Source of the DNA: Rubrivivax gelatinosus
Lineage (GTDB): Bacteria; Pseudomonadota; Gammaproteobacteria; Burkholderiales; Burkholderiaceae_C
Direction of reading: 5' to 3'
NCBI RefSeq assembly: GCF_004340905.1
Contig: NZ_SLXD01000011.1
Location: forward strand, 124,001-188,000
DNA: 64,000 bases
Part shown: in pieces, positions 34,465 to 41,828 of the stretch
Layout of the letters: each line of letters begins with the position of its first letter
Position numbering within the stretch: the stretch's first letter is position 1
The notes under the pieces: generated by a model
What the model saw: only the letters and a program-made list of their open reading frames with translations
Databases searched by the model: none
Told to the model about the DNA's origin: nothing
Program-made: the position numbers and the translations under genes

Positions 34465-35115
34465 TTACTTCCGGTTCAGCTTCTCGCGTTGTTCCAGGCG
34501 CTCGCGCAGTCGATCTGCCATCTCAAGCAGCGCCGCATTGGCGCGACCCTGGGTCGCCACGTCGAACTCTTTGTTCCAGCCTCGGTGGAGGTCTAGAGCC
34601 AGCTTCATGATCGCGTCGAAGTGGTTGTGATGCAGCGTCGCGAAGACGTGCGCCATCCAAGCGAACCCCTCCGGGTCGCTGCGCCTGCGCGTTCCTAGCC
34701 GCTCTTCATCCCGAAGCGCGTCGAACGGGTGATCGTCGCCGTAGATCAGGAAGCTCGGCGTCAGCCGTAGGGCTTCGCACAGCAGTCGGATTTCCCTAGG
34801 TGACGGTCGGTTCGTCCCCGCCTCATACAGCGAGATCACGGCCCGGGAGACACCCTTTTCGTCGGGGTCGAGGCTCCGCGTCAGCTCGGCCAGTTCCCCT
34901 TGAGTCATTCGCCTCGCTTCGCGCGCCTCTCTGACCCGTGCCCCAAGCTCATCTTCGGGGCGCCCAGGAAAGCGGCCGGGCTGTACTGGCGTCGCTGCCG
35001 CTTCCTCGGACGCCACGCGATCCAGGTGCTCGGCTTCCGCCGCGAGTTCGTTCAGTCTCGCTTCACGTTCAGCGGCCGAGGTGTCGCCCGCGGCCTTCTT
35101 CTTTCGAGGCGCCAT
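34465..35115 (-). CDS. XRE-family repressor-like regulator
   Basis: A 216-residue protein. A Lys/Ala/Glu-rich N-terminus (1-55) is followed by an XRE HTH (LGARVREAREARRMTQGELAELTRSL...VISLYEAGTNRPSPREIRLLCEALRL) around 57-115 and a helical C-terminus. It lies at the right end of the element, upstream of the operator cluster, and is the best candidate for the maintenance repressor. No LexA-type autoprotease motif is seen. The surrounding DNA is visibly less G+C rich than the chromosome. Confidence 0.75.
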   Translation of the reverse strand: MAPRKKKAAGDTSAAEREARLNELAAEAEHLDRVASEEAAATPVQPGRFPGRPEDELGARVREAREARRMTQGELAELTRSLDPDEKGVSRAVISLYEAGTNRPSPREIRLLCEALRLTPSFLIYGDDHPFDALRDEERLGTRRRSDPEGFAWMAHVFATLHHNHFDAIMKLALDLHRGWNKEFDVATQGRANAALLEMADRLRERLEQREKLNRK

Positions 35116-35172
35116 GTCACGTTTGGATGGTTGGTCTCCGAGGATACACGCCGCCTCTTGGCATCAACGTGC

Positions 35173-35242
35173 TCTACAAAGGTCGCCAGCCCCGGCGGTG
35201 AGCCCAGGCGACGTGTAGGAGCTCGGTTCAGATTTTTGTAGA
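35173..35242. repeat. Right TCTACAA pair (candidate integrase arm sites)
   Basis: TCTACAA occurs at 35173-35179 and, inverted, at 35236-35242, within 115 bp of attR, mirroring the left pair at 29391-29417. Confidence 0.4.
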
Positions 35243-35259
35243 CGTCGCGTCTTCTAAGC

Positions 35260-35268
35260 TGTTATGAT
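35260..35268 (+). promoter_or_regulatory. Outward extended -10 promoter at the element's right end
   Basis: TGT-TATGAT, then CACGGGCTC, 17 bases before attR and 71 bases before tRNA-Gly. It mirrors the host tRNA-Phe promoter (TGC-TATAGT, CGCGGGCTC). It lies inside the element and points out into tRNA-Gly, which the insertion has separated from its upstream promoter. Confidence 0.5.
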
Positions 35269-35285
35269 CACGGGCTCGGTTTGGG

Positions 35286-35333
35286 GGATTGAAAATCCGC
35301 GTGTCGGTGGTTCGATTCCGCCCCAGGCCACCA
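35286..35333. repeat. attR: 48-bp direct repeat (tRNA-Phe fragment)
   Basis: A perfect copy of tRNA-Phe bases 29-76 including CCA, without the 5' half, so it is a tRNA fragment and not a gene. It ends 6 bases before tRNA-Gly and marks the right boundary of the element. Confidence 0.93.
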
Positions 35334-35339
35334 AGAGAT

Positions 35340-35415
35340 GCGGGATTAGCTCAGTTGGTAGAGCGATACCTTGCCAAGGTATAGGTCGAGAGTTCGAGCC
35401 TCTTATCCCGCTCCA
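35340..35415 (+). tRNA. tRNA-Gly (GCC)
   Basis: A 76-base cloverleaf with encoded CCA: acceptor GCGGGAT pairs with ATCCCGC, the anticodon stem ATACC/GGTAT encloses TTGCCAA with anticodon GCC at 35373-35375, and the T-loop is AGTTCGAGCCT. Originally it must have stood just downstream of tRNA-Phe; the integrative element now separates them by about 6 kb. Confidence 0.97.
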
Positions 35416-35422
35416 AGATTTG

Positions 35423-35460
35423 AGGGCCCGGTTTCAGCAGAAGCCGGGCCCTTTGTCTTT
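35423..35460 (+). terminator. Terminator after tRNA-Gly
   Basis: A 9-bp GC-rich stem (AGGGCCCGG/CCGGGCCCT) with a 12-base loop and a TTTGTCTTT tail, 8 bases past the tRNA. It may also serve the leftward btuD transcript ending at 35474. Confidence 0.85.
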
Positions 35461-35473
35461 TCCGCGGCCCGCT

Positions 35474-36211
35474 TCAGCTCTCGGCGGTGAAGAAGCTCAG
35501 CCGGCCCAGCTCGCAGCGCGCCACGGCGCTGTCGTAGGCCTGACTCAGCGAGGCGCTGCACAGCACCTCGTCCGGGTGCCCGGCGGCGAGCACACGGCCC
35601 TCGGCCAGCAGCGTGACGTGGTCGCAGTAACGCGCCGCCAGGTGCAGGTCGTGCAGCACCACCAGCACCGCGGCGTCGGCGGCGCAGGCGCGCAGCAGGC
35701 GCATCAGCTGGTGCTGGTGCGGCAGGTCCAGGTGCGCCGCCGGTTCGTCGGCCAGCAGCAGCGGCGGGCGGTGCGCGATGGCGCGCGCCAGCGCCGCGCG
35801 CGCCGCTTCGCCGCCGGACAGCGTGTGCAGCCGGCGCTGGCGCAGCGGCCCGAGTTCGCAGGCCTCGATCAGCGCCGCGCTCGGCGGTGCCAGCGCCAGC
35901 TGCAGCAGCTCGTCGACCGTCAGGTCCCAGTGGCTGTGCGTCTGCTGCGGCAGGTAGCCGATGGCCTGCGCCAGTGCGCGCGGCTTCCAGCCGGCCAGCG
36001 GACGGCCGAGCAGGCGCACCTCGCCGGCGTGTGCCGGGCGCAGCCCGATCAAGGCCTGCAGCAGCGTGCTCTTGCCGGCGCCGTTGGCGCCGACCAGTGC
36101 GAACAGGCCGCGTGCCGGCCACGCCGCGGTGATGCCGTGCAGCAGCGTGCGAGCGCCGGCACGCACCTGCAGCCCCTGCACTGCCAGGGCCGGCGATGTC
36201 GTCGTGTCCAT
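35474..36211 (-). CDS. btuD: ABC transporter ATP-binding protein, vitamin B12 uptake
   Basis: A 245-residue ATPase. Walker A is GANGAGKST (near 40), the signature LSGGEAARAALARAIA near 140, Walker B LLLADEPAAHLD, and the switch histidine in VVLHDLH. It should power B12 import with the BtuC-like permease encoded 2 bases upstream. The assignment to B12, not iron-siderophore, rests on the upstream cobalamin riboswitch and receptor context. It is the last gene of that operon. Confidence 0.88.
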   Translation of the reverse strand: MDTTTSPALAVQGLQVRAGARTLLHGITAAWPARGLFALVGANGAGKSTLLQALIGLRPAHAGEVRLLGRPLAGWKPRALAQAIGYLPQQTHSHWDLTVDELLQLALAPPSAALIEACELGPLRQRRLHTLSGGEAARAALARAIAHRPPLLLADEPAAHLDLPHQHQLMRLLRACAADAAVLVVLHDLHLAARYCDHVTLLAEGRVLAAGHPDEVLCSASLSQAYDSAVARCELGRLSFFTAES

Positions 36212-36213
36212 CG

Positions 36214-37197
36214 TCACTCGCGTCGCCTCAGCAGCAGGCCCAGGAAGAACGGCCCGCCGACCAGCGCCGTCAGCAGCCCGGCCGGGATCTCGCTGGGCGC
36301 CAGTGCCGCGCGTGCGATCAGGTCCACCAGCACCATCGCCGTGCCGCCGGCCAGCACGCAGGCCGGCACCAGCCGGCCGTGCAGCGGCCCCAGCCACCAG
36401 CGCAGCAGATGCGGCACCACGAGGCCGACGAAGCCGATCAGCCCGCCCCAGCAGACCGCCAGCGCGGTGGCCAGCGCCGCCAGCAGCACCGCCTGCGCGA
36501 CCAGCCGTGGCACGCGCACGCCCATGCCGTGCGCCGCCTGTTCGCCCAGGCCCAGCGCGTCCAGCCCGAAAGCCAGCCGCCGGGCGCCGGCGGCCAGCAG
36601 CACGAGCAGCGGCACGAAGGCCGCGCACTGCGCCGCGGTCGGCGTCTGCACCCCGCCCAGCTGCCAGGAGATCAGTGCGCGCAGGTTGGTCGACTCGTCG
36701 CCGAAGAGCATCAGCAGCAGCCCGCGCAGCGCCGACAGGATGGCTGCCAGCGCGACGCCGGCCAGCAGCAGCCGCGCCGGCTGCCAGCCGCCGCCGGCAC
36801 GGCCGACGGCCAGCACCAGCCAGCTCGCGCCCCAGGCGCCGGCAAACGCCAGCAGCGGCAGCGACCAGCCCGGCGGCAGCCATTGCGGCAGCAGCAGCGC
36901 GATGGCTGCACCCACCGCGGCACCCGAGGCGCTGCCCAGCAGATAGGGTTCGGCCAGCGGGTTGCGGAACACGCCCTGGAACAGCAGCCCGGCCAGCGCC
37001 AGGCAGGCGCCCACGAAAAACGCCGCCGCGACACGCGGCGCGCGCCAGACCCAGACCAGGTCGTGCATCAGCCCGTCGCCGCCCAGCCACTGCGCCGGCG
37101 CCACCCAGGCCGCGCCGCCGCTCAGGGCCAGCAGCAGCGCCACCAGCAGCGCGGCCGCCAGCAGCGGCGTCGCATGCCGCGCCCGCCGCGCCTTCAT
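36214..37197 (-). CDS. btuC: FecCD-type permease, vitamin B12 ABC transporter
   Basis: A 327-residue integral membrane protein with about ten helices. The family motif GLLFQGVFRNPLAEPYLLGSASGAAVGAA is near residue 70, and the ATPase-contact loop GLVVPHLLRWWLGP near 255. It forms the channel of a BtuCD-type importer. Its start overlaps the stop of the binding-protein gene by 4 bases (ATGA). Confidence 0.9.
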   Translation of the reverse strand: MKARRARHATPLLAAALLVALLLALSGGAAWVAPAQWLGGDGLMHDLVWVWRAPRVAAAFFVGACLALAGLLFQGVFRNPLAEPYLLGSASGAAVGAAIALLLPQWLPPGWSLPLLAFAGAWGASWLVLAVGRAGGGWQPARLLLAGVALAAILSALRGLLLMLFGDESTNLRALISWQLGGVQTPTAAQCAAFVPLLVLLAAGARRLAFGLDALGLGEQAAHGMGVRVPRLVAQAVLLAALATALAVCWGGLIGFVGLVVPHLLRWWLGPLHGRLVPACVLAGGTAMVLVDLIARAALAPSEIPAGLLTALVGGPFFLGLLLRRRE

Positions 37198-38126
37198 GCC
37201 GCCGCTCCGAAAGCCTGCGGATGCAGCGCGCGCGCGTAAGCCAGCACGGCCTCGGTCTGGCGCGGCCCGGGGATCAGAAAGTGGCTGCGCGGCAGCACGA
37301 CGACCCGTCCCTCACGCACCGCGCGCAGCCGCGACCAGCCCGGCCGGGCCGCGATCTCCTCGGCTGGCTTGGGCACCGCCTGCAGCGACACGATGACTTC
37401 CGGGTCGCGCAGCAGCACCGCCTCGGCGCTGACCTGCTGCGCGCCGGCCAGGTCGCTGAAGACGTTGCGCCCGCCGGCGCAGGCCAGCGCGTCGTCGGCG
37501 TAATGGCCGCGGCCGACGGTCTGGTAGGCGCCGCGTGCCGCGGCCGCGGTCTCCAGATACACCGTCGGCTGCGGCCGGCCCTGCCAGGCCTGGCGGATGG
37601 CCGCCAGCGAGCCGTCGAAACGCGCCAGCAGCGCCGCCGCGGCGGCTTCGCTGCCGGTGGCGCGGCCCACCAGGTCGATGTTGCGCCGCACCGCCGCCAG
37701 GTCCGGGTGCGCCAGCACCAGCACCGCGACGCCGGCGCGTTCGAAAGGCTCGACCAGGCCCAGCGCGCTGCCGTGTGACGGCGTCAGCACGATCAGGTCG
37801 GGCTTCAGCGCCGCCAGCGCCTCGGGCGAATAACCGAGCGCGCCGCCGACCGACGGTTTGGCCAGCGCCGCCTCGGGATATCGCACACGCCCGCCGATCG
37901 CCGCGACGCGCGCCTCCAGCCCGAGCGCGAAGACGATCTCGATGTTGCTCGGGAAGATCGCGACGATGCGCTGCGGCGGCGCCGCCAGCCGCAGCGTGCG
38001 CCCCTGCGCGTCGACGACGCAGCGTGGCCAGGGGCCGGCGGCCGCCTGTGCCTCGCGCCCGACGCCGCACAGCGCCGCGCCGGCCAGCAGCGCACGCCGC
38101 GCCGGCGACCGCGGCGCGGTGTTCAC
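37194..38126 (-). CDS. btuF: Cobalamin-binding periplasmic protein
   Basis: A 310-residue solute-binding protein of the BtuF/FecB (cluster A-II) type. An N-terminal signal segment (RRALLAGAALCGVGREAQA) precedes two lobes joined by a long helix, with motifs RIVAIFPSNIEIVFALGLEARVAAI and LKPDLIVLTPSHGSA. It captures B12 in the periplasm for the BtuCD-type importer. The start is taken as the GTG at 38126, which overlaps the receptor stop codon (GTGA); a GTG one codon upstream is equally possible. Confidence 0.85.
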   Translation of the reverse strand: MNTAPRSPARRALLAGAALCGVGREAQAAAGPWPRCVVDAQGRTLRLAAPPQRIVAIFPSNIEIVFALGLEARVAAIGGRVRYPEAALAKPSVGGALGYSPEALAALKPDLIVLTPSHGSALGLVEPFERAGVAVLVLAHPDLAAVRRNIDLVGRATGSEAAAAALLARFDGSLAAIRQAWQGRPQPTVYLETAAAARGAYQTVGRGHYADDALACAGGRNVFSDLAGAQQVSAEAVLLRDPEVIVSLQAVPKPAEEIAARPGWSRLRAVREGRVVVLPRSHFLIPGPRQTEAVLAYARALHPQAFGAAA

Positions 38127-40249
38127 CACTGCGCCTTCAGCCGCAGGAACAGGCTGCGCGGCGTGCCGAAGCAGCCCGCCTCCTGCGACGAGAAGTCGTC
38201 GGCGATGTACTCGACGTCGGCCAGGTTGTCGACGCCGGCCTGCACCGACAGCCGCGGCGTGGCCTGCCAGGTGACGGCCGTCGCCAGCAGCGTGTACGAG
38301 GGCAGGATCTGCGAGTCCTCGACGTTGTCGCGCAGCGGGCGCCGGCCGACGTAGTTGGCGCTGCCCGTCCACTGCCAGTCGCCCTGCGACCAGGCGAGGC
38401 CGGCGCCGGCGATGTGGCGCGCCGACATGCGCATGCGGTTGCCGGCGTAGTTCGGGCCCGGGTTGCCCGAGGCGTCGAAAGTCGGGAAGTCGCGCAGCCG
38501 CGCGTCCTGCCAGGTGTAGTGGGCGTAACCCGACCAGGCGGCCGACAGCCGCCCGCGCAGCAGCGTTTCCAGCCCGCGCACGCGCGAGCTGGCGTTGGTG
38601 AAGATGAAAGTGTCGGGCCCGGTGCGAAACGATCGCTGGCCGTCGGTCTTGTCGGCCTGGAACAGCGCGACCTGGTAGCTCCAGCGATCGTCCAGCGAGC
38701 GGCCCTTGGCGCCGATCTCGAGGCTGCGTGTGACCTCCGGGCGCAGCAGCGCCGGCACGACGACGCCCGAGCGCGTGTTCAGCGCCACGGCTTGCGGCCT
38801 GAAGCCTTCGGCCCAGTTGGCGAACAGCGCGTTCTCGCTGGCGGCCGAGGCTGCGTAGCGCCAGTCGGCGCCCAGCCGCGGGCTGGTGCGGCTGGCTTCC
38901 TGGTGCGCCTGCACGGCGGTGCCGCTGCGCCACAGCGTCTGCTCGAAGCGGTCGTGGCGCAGCCCGGCGCTCAGGCTCAGCGTGCCGATGTCGATGCGGT
39001 CCTGCAGGTACAGGCTGCGCACGCGCTGGTCGAAACGCGAGTCGGTCACCGCGCCGCGGATGCCCTTGGGGTCGTTGCCGACGTTGCTGACCGGCGTGTC
39101 GTAGTCGGGGCCGAGGTAGGTGGGCGCGCCGCTGAACGACGGCGAGGCCTGGTCCTGCCAGCCGGACTCGAGGTTCAGCCCGAGCTGCAGCGCGTGTTGC
39201 GTTGCCCCGATCTCGCCCTTGGCGTTCAGCGTGAACTCGTGGAACAGCCCGCGGTCTTTCGTGTCGGTCTCCGACCAGCCCTTGGTGACGGCGGCCGGCG
39301 GCGGCACGATGGTGATGCCGCCCTGGAACAGGCGGTCGTAGCGCGCCATGCTGCTCAGGTGCTCGAAGCTCAGCGCCGGCGTCAGGCGCACGCGGTTGCG
39401 CCAGGCCAGGCTGAGGTACTCGCCGTCGACGTGGGCGCCGGGGATGCCGTAGTTGTCCTCGGGATCGATGCCGAACATCGGGTGGCCGTCCTGCAGCGGC
39501 ACGATCGAGCCGCGTTTGGCGTTCACCTGGCTGGAGAACAGCTGCACGCTGCTGGCCCAGTCGCGTGTCATCGCCAGCTCGCCGCCGACGCTGGCCGTGG
39601 CCTGGTCACGCGCCGTGCCGTCCTGGAAGCCGTCGACGCGGCTGTAGGCCGCGCCCACCGACAGATGGCCGCGTTCGCCGTCCCAGCGCTGGCGCAGGCC
39701 GAGGTCGCGGCGGCCGAAGCTGCCCAGCGTCGCGCGCGCGCTGCCGCCTTCGGCCTCGGGCTCGATGAACATCTGCACGACGCCGCCGATCGCGTTGCGG
39801 CCGTACAGCGCCGAAGCCGGGCCCTTGATGAACTCGATGCGCTCCAGCAGGTCGGGCGCGACCAGCGTCAGGTCGGCGTTGCCCTGCAGCAGGCGCAGCG
39901 GCACGCCGTCGATCAGCACCAGCACGTCCTGGGTGTCGCGCAGGCCGCGGGTCTCGAATCGCGTGAAGTAGTTGCCCTGGGTGCCGTGCTGCAGCCCGGG
40001 CACGGCGCGCAGTGCGTCCTCGAGCGTGCGCGCGCCGACGGCGTCCATCTCGTCGCGGCCGACGGCGTAGGTGCTGAACGGCAGGTCCAGCGGGTCCTCG
40101 GCGAGGCGGGTCGCGGTGACGACGCGGCGTTCGGCGGTGATCTGCACCGTCTCGACGGCTTCGCTCTGGGCCTGGGTGGCGGCCGGCAGCAGCAGCGCCA
40201 GCATGGCGGGGCGCCAGTGGCGCGACGGTGATTTTTCCTGTGGTTTCAT
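38123..40249 (-). CDS. btuB: TonB-dependent outer-membrane receptor, probably for cobalamin
   Basis: A 708-residue receptor. A signal peptide of about 27 residues, a TonB-box-like ETVQITAERRV, and the plug domain (TLEDALRAVPGLQ...FETRGLRDTQDVLVLIDGVPL...IEFIKGPASALYGRNAIGG) precede the beta-barrel, which ends in the outer-membrane signature F-L-R-L-K-A-Q-W. It imports a ligand using TonB energy. The B12 identity is inferred from the riboswitch that heads the operon and from the btuFCD genes downstream. Confidence 0.87.
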   Translation of the reverse strand: MKPQEKSPSRHWRPAMLALLLPAATQAQSEAVETVQITAERRVVTATRLAEDPLDLPFSTYAVGRDEMDAVGARTLEDALRAVPGLQHGTQGNYFTRFETRGLRDTQDVLVLIDGVPLRLLQGNADLTLVAPDLLERIEFIKGPASALYGRNAIGGVVQMFIEPEAEGGSARATLGSFGRRDLGLRQRWDGERGHLSVGAAYSRVDGFQDGTARDQATASVGGELAMTRDWASSVQLFSSQVNAKRGSIVPLQDGHPMFGIDPEDNYGIPGAHVDGEYLSLAWRNRVRLTPALSFEHLSSMARYDRLFQGGITIVPPPAAVTKGWSETDTKDRGLFHEFTLNAKGEIGATQHALQLGLNLESGWQDQASPSFSGAPTYLGPDYDTPVSNVGNDPKGIRGAVTDSRFDQRVRSLYLQDRIDIGTLSLSAGLRHDRFEQTLWRSGTAVQAHQEASRTSPRLGADWRYAASAASENALFANWAEGFRPQAVALNTRSGVVVPALLRPEVTRSLEIGAKGRSLDDRWSYQVALFQADKTDGQRSFRTGPDTFIFTNASSRVRGLETLLRGRLSAAWSGYAHYTWQDARLRDFPTFDASGNPGPNYAGNRMRMSARHIAGAGLAWSQGDWQWTGSANYVGRRPLRDNVEDSQILPSYTLLATAVTWQATPRLSVQAGVDNLADVEYIADDFSSQEAGCFGTPRSLFLRLKAQW

Positions 40250-40288
40250 CTTCTTCGTCTCTTCTTCGGGAGGGAGGGAAAGCGGGGG

Positions 40289-41071
40289 TCAGTCGCGGCG
40301 CCAGAGCAGCACCGCGCTGCGTTTGGCGCAGCCCAGGCGCAGGCCGCGGCTGGCGGGCCGCGCCGAGGCGGCGACCTGGGCCAGCACCTGCGGCCGGCGT
40401 TCGTCGCCGGGCGGCAGACGCAGGCGCTCGATGACGTGCGCCTGGGCCGCGGCCAGCGACTCGAAGTGCACCTCGTAGCGCCAGTCGGCGAAGTGCAGCG
40501 CCTGCGGTGCACGCCCGGGGCCCAGCGCGGCGAGCACACGTTCGACGACCGGGCGCGTGTCGGCGCCATGCAGCTCGGGCGTCAGCACGCCGGCCAGGCA
40601 GAACGTCGCCGGCCCGGCCTGTGCCGGCACGACCCAGGCCATGCAGCGGCGCCAGCGTGTGGCCATCGCGTCGTGGAAGGCGGCAGGTTCACGCTGCGCC
40701 GGCGGCAGGTGCGCGGCCAGCAGCGTGTCGGCGGCCACGGCGGGGTCCAGCTGCGTCCAGTCGACCGGCGAGAGTTCGAGCCGGATGCCGCGTGCGGCCA
40801 GCGCCGGACGCAGCTCCTGCAGCCGGCGCTGCATCTCGGGCTGCGGTTCCACCGCGTGCCAGTGCGCCCCCGGCGCCAGCATGCGGCGGCTGAGCACGCC
40901 GTTGCCGGCGCCGATGTCGAGCAGATCGGGCAGCGAGCGCGGCAGCAGCGGCAGCACGGCGCGGGCATAGCCGCTGCGCACGATGCTGCGGGCGTAGAAC
41001 GCGGCTTCGGCCTCGCCCCAGGCGCAGGGCGTGGCGGCGTCGGGCCGGAGTTCCGGCGCGTTGGAAGACAT
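40289..41071 (-). CDS. SAM-dependent methyltransferase in a B12-uptake operon
   Basis: A 260-residue class I methyltransferase. The glycine-rich SAM loop LLDIGAGNGVLS is near residue 50, followed by an acidic strand HAVEPQPEMQ. The C-terminal half has no recognised specificity domain. It is the first gene behind the leftward cobalamin riboswitch and ends 39 bases before the receptor. Its substrate is unknown. A link to corrinoid acquisition or remodelling, or to a metallophore, is inference from position alone. Confidence 0.75.
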   Translation of the reverse strand: MSSNAPELRPDAATPCAWGEAEAAFYARSIVRSGYARAVLPLLPRSLPDLLDIGAGNGVLSRRMLAPGAHWHAVEPQPEMQRRLQELRPALAARGIRLELSPVDWTQLDPAVAADTLLAAHLPPAQREPAAFHDAMATRWRRCMAWVVPAQAGPATFCLAGVLTPELHGADTRPVVERVLAALGPGRAPQALHFADWRYEVHFESLAAAQAHVIERLRLPPGDERRPQVLAQVAASARPASRGLRLGCAKRSAVLLWRRD

Positions 41072-41145
41072 GGGAATACCGGCGGGCGCGCCCTGGCCGC
41101 TTCCCCGCAGCCTGGCGCCTTACGGCGTGCCGCTCGCGCGCGCAC

Positions 41146-41348
41146 GCCACCTCGTTGGCCGGTATCCGGGCTGGCGGAGACGACCCGTGTGTCCTTCCCA
41201 GGAGAAGACTCCCAGTGGCTTCGACACGAGCTGGGGCCGGTGAGGCCCCGTCCGCTTACCGTTGCGGGGGCAGCTCAGGTTGGGGGCTTGAGGCCCCTCC
41301 CTGATTCCCGTTGAACTGCAGCCACCGGAGGGTGGGCGCGAGCACCAA
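41146..41348 (-). ncRNA. Cobalamin riboswitch (leftward, B12-uptake operon)
   Basis: Reading the minus strand from 41348, the class hallmarks appear in order: TTGGTGCTCG, AACGGGAATCAGG, the core GCTGCCCCCGCAACGGTAAGC, AAGCCACTGGG, GGGAAGG, and the B12 box AGCCCGGATACCGGCC (41172-41157). The leader ends before the methyltransferase ATG at 41071. Binding of adenosylcobalamin should repress the uptake genes. About 50 bases after the B12 box are nearly the same as in the divergent copy. Confidence 0.93.
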
Positions 41349-41356
41349 CGGCCGGA

Positions 41357-41362
41357 ATCATA
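41357..41362 (-). promoter_or_regulatory. -10 element for the leftward riboswitch
   Basis: TATGAT on the minus strand, exactly 8 bases before the first conserved riboswitch base. No convincing -35 is seen. Confidence 0.55.
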
Positions 41363-41401
41363 ACCAGCGCCGCCGGCGGCCCCGTCGCGGGACCTGACCT
41401 G

Positions 41402-41407
41402 TATCAT
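41402..41407 (+). promoter_or_regulatory. -10 element for the rightward riboswitch
   Basis: TATCAT, exactly 8 bases before the first conserved riboswitch base at 41416, mirroring the leftward copy. No convincing -35 is seen. Confidence 0.55.
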
Positions 41408-41415
41408 GCGTCGCG

Positions 41416-41648
41416 TTGGTGCTCGCCGAGGCTTTCCGCCGAGGCGGTTCAACGGGAATCAGGAAGGGCGAGGCCGTCACGGCGCGAGCCCCAACCTGAG
41501 CTGCCCCCGCAACGGTAAGCGGACGGAAAAGACGGCCTCGTGCCGGCCCTTCCGGCCCGTGACACGGCCACTGGGAAGGCGGCGCGCCAGCGTCGCCACC
41601 GGGAAGGCGTCACGGACAGGTCCGCCAGCCCGGATACCGGCCAACGAG
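41416..41648 (+). ncRNA. Cobalamin riboswitch (rightward, cbiM-cobO-cobN operon)
   Basis: TTGGTGCTCG at 41416, AACGGGAATCAGG, the core GCTGCCCCCGCAACGGTAAGC, GGCCACTGGGAAGG, and the B12 box AGCCCGGATACCGGCC (41627-41642) are all present. The aptamer is longer than the leftward one, with an extra hairpin region before the B12 box. The remaining leader to the CbiM-like ATG at 41829 (about 180 bases) holds no gene. It should turn the synthesis operon down when B12 is sufficient. Confidence 0.93.
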
Positions 41649-41828
41649 GTGGCGTGCGCGCGCGAGCGGCGCGCCGTGTAGCGCCAGCCGCGGGGAAGCG
41701 GCCGGGCGCGTCGAACCGTCTTTCCTTTCCGAGCCGTCCCCTCCCGCGCGTGCCCTGCCGCCGCGCCCGAACCGCTTCGTGCGGCGGCGGGCGGCCGTCG
41801 TCGCGCCGTCTCGACCCAGGAGCACCCG

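Larger units (their letters stand above)
29300..35333. mobile_element. Integrative element in tRNA-Phe, about 6.0 kb
   Basis: Bounded by perfect 48-bp att repeats, with a tyrosine integrase at the left end. All eight genes read leftward: XRE regulator, second XRE/HTH protein, small protein, HUH replication initiator, HTH protein, small basic protein, DUF4224 protein, integrase. No capsid, tail, packaging, lysis, toxin or mobilisation relaxase gene of standard type is recognised. Rolling-circle replication after excision is inferred from the initiator. It could be a phage satellite, a defective phage remnant, or a minimal replicating integrative element. Confidence 0.88.

Noticed and set aside
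35286..35333. A second tRNA-Phe gene
   Set aside because: Only the 3' 48 bases are present, with no acceptor 5' strand or D-arm. It is the attR copy.
29300..35333. Classical prophage
   Set aside because: No terminase, portal, capsid, tail or lysis gene, and only 6 kb. An integrative element or satellite fits better.
41406..41681. A 91-residue open frame over the rightward riboswitch
   Set aside because: It consists of the conserved aptamer bases read as codons; no ribosome site and no protein-like composition.
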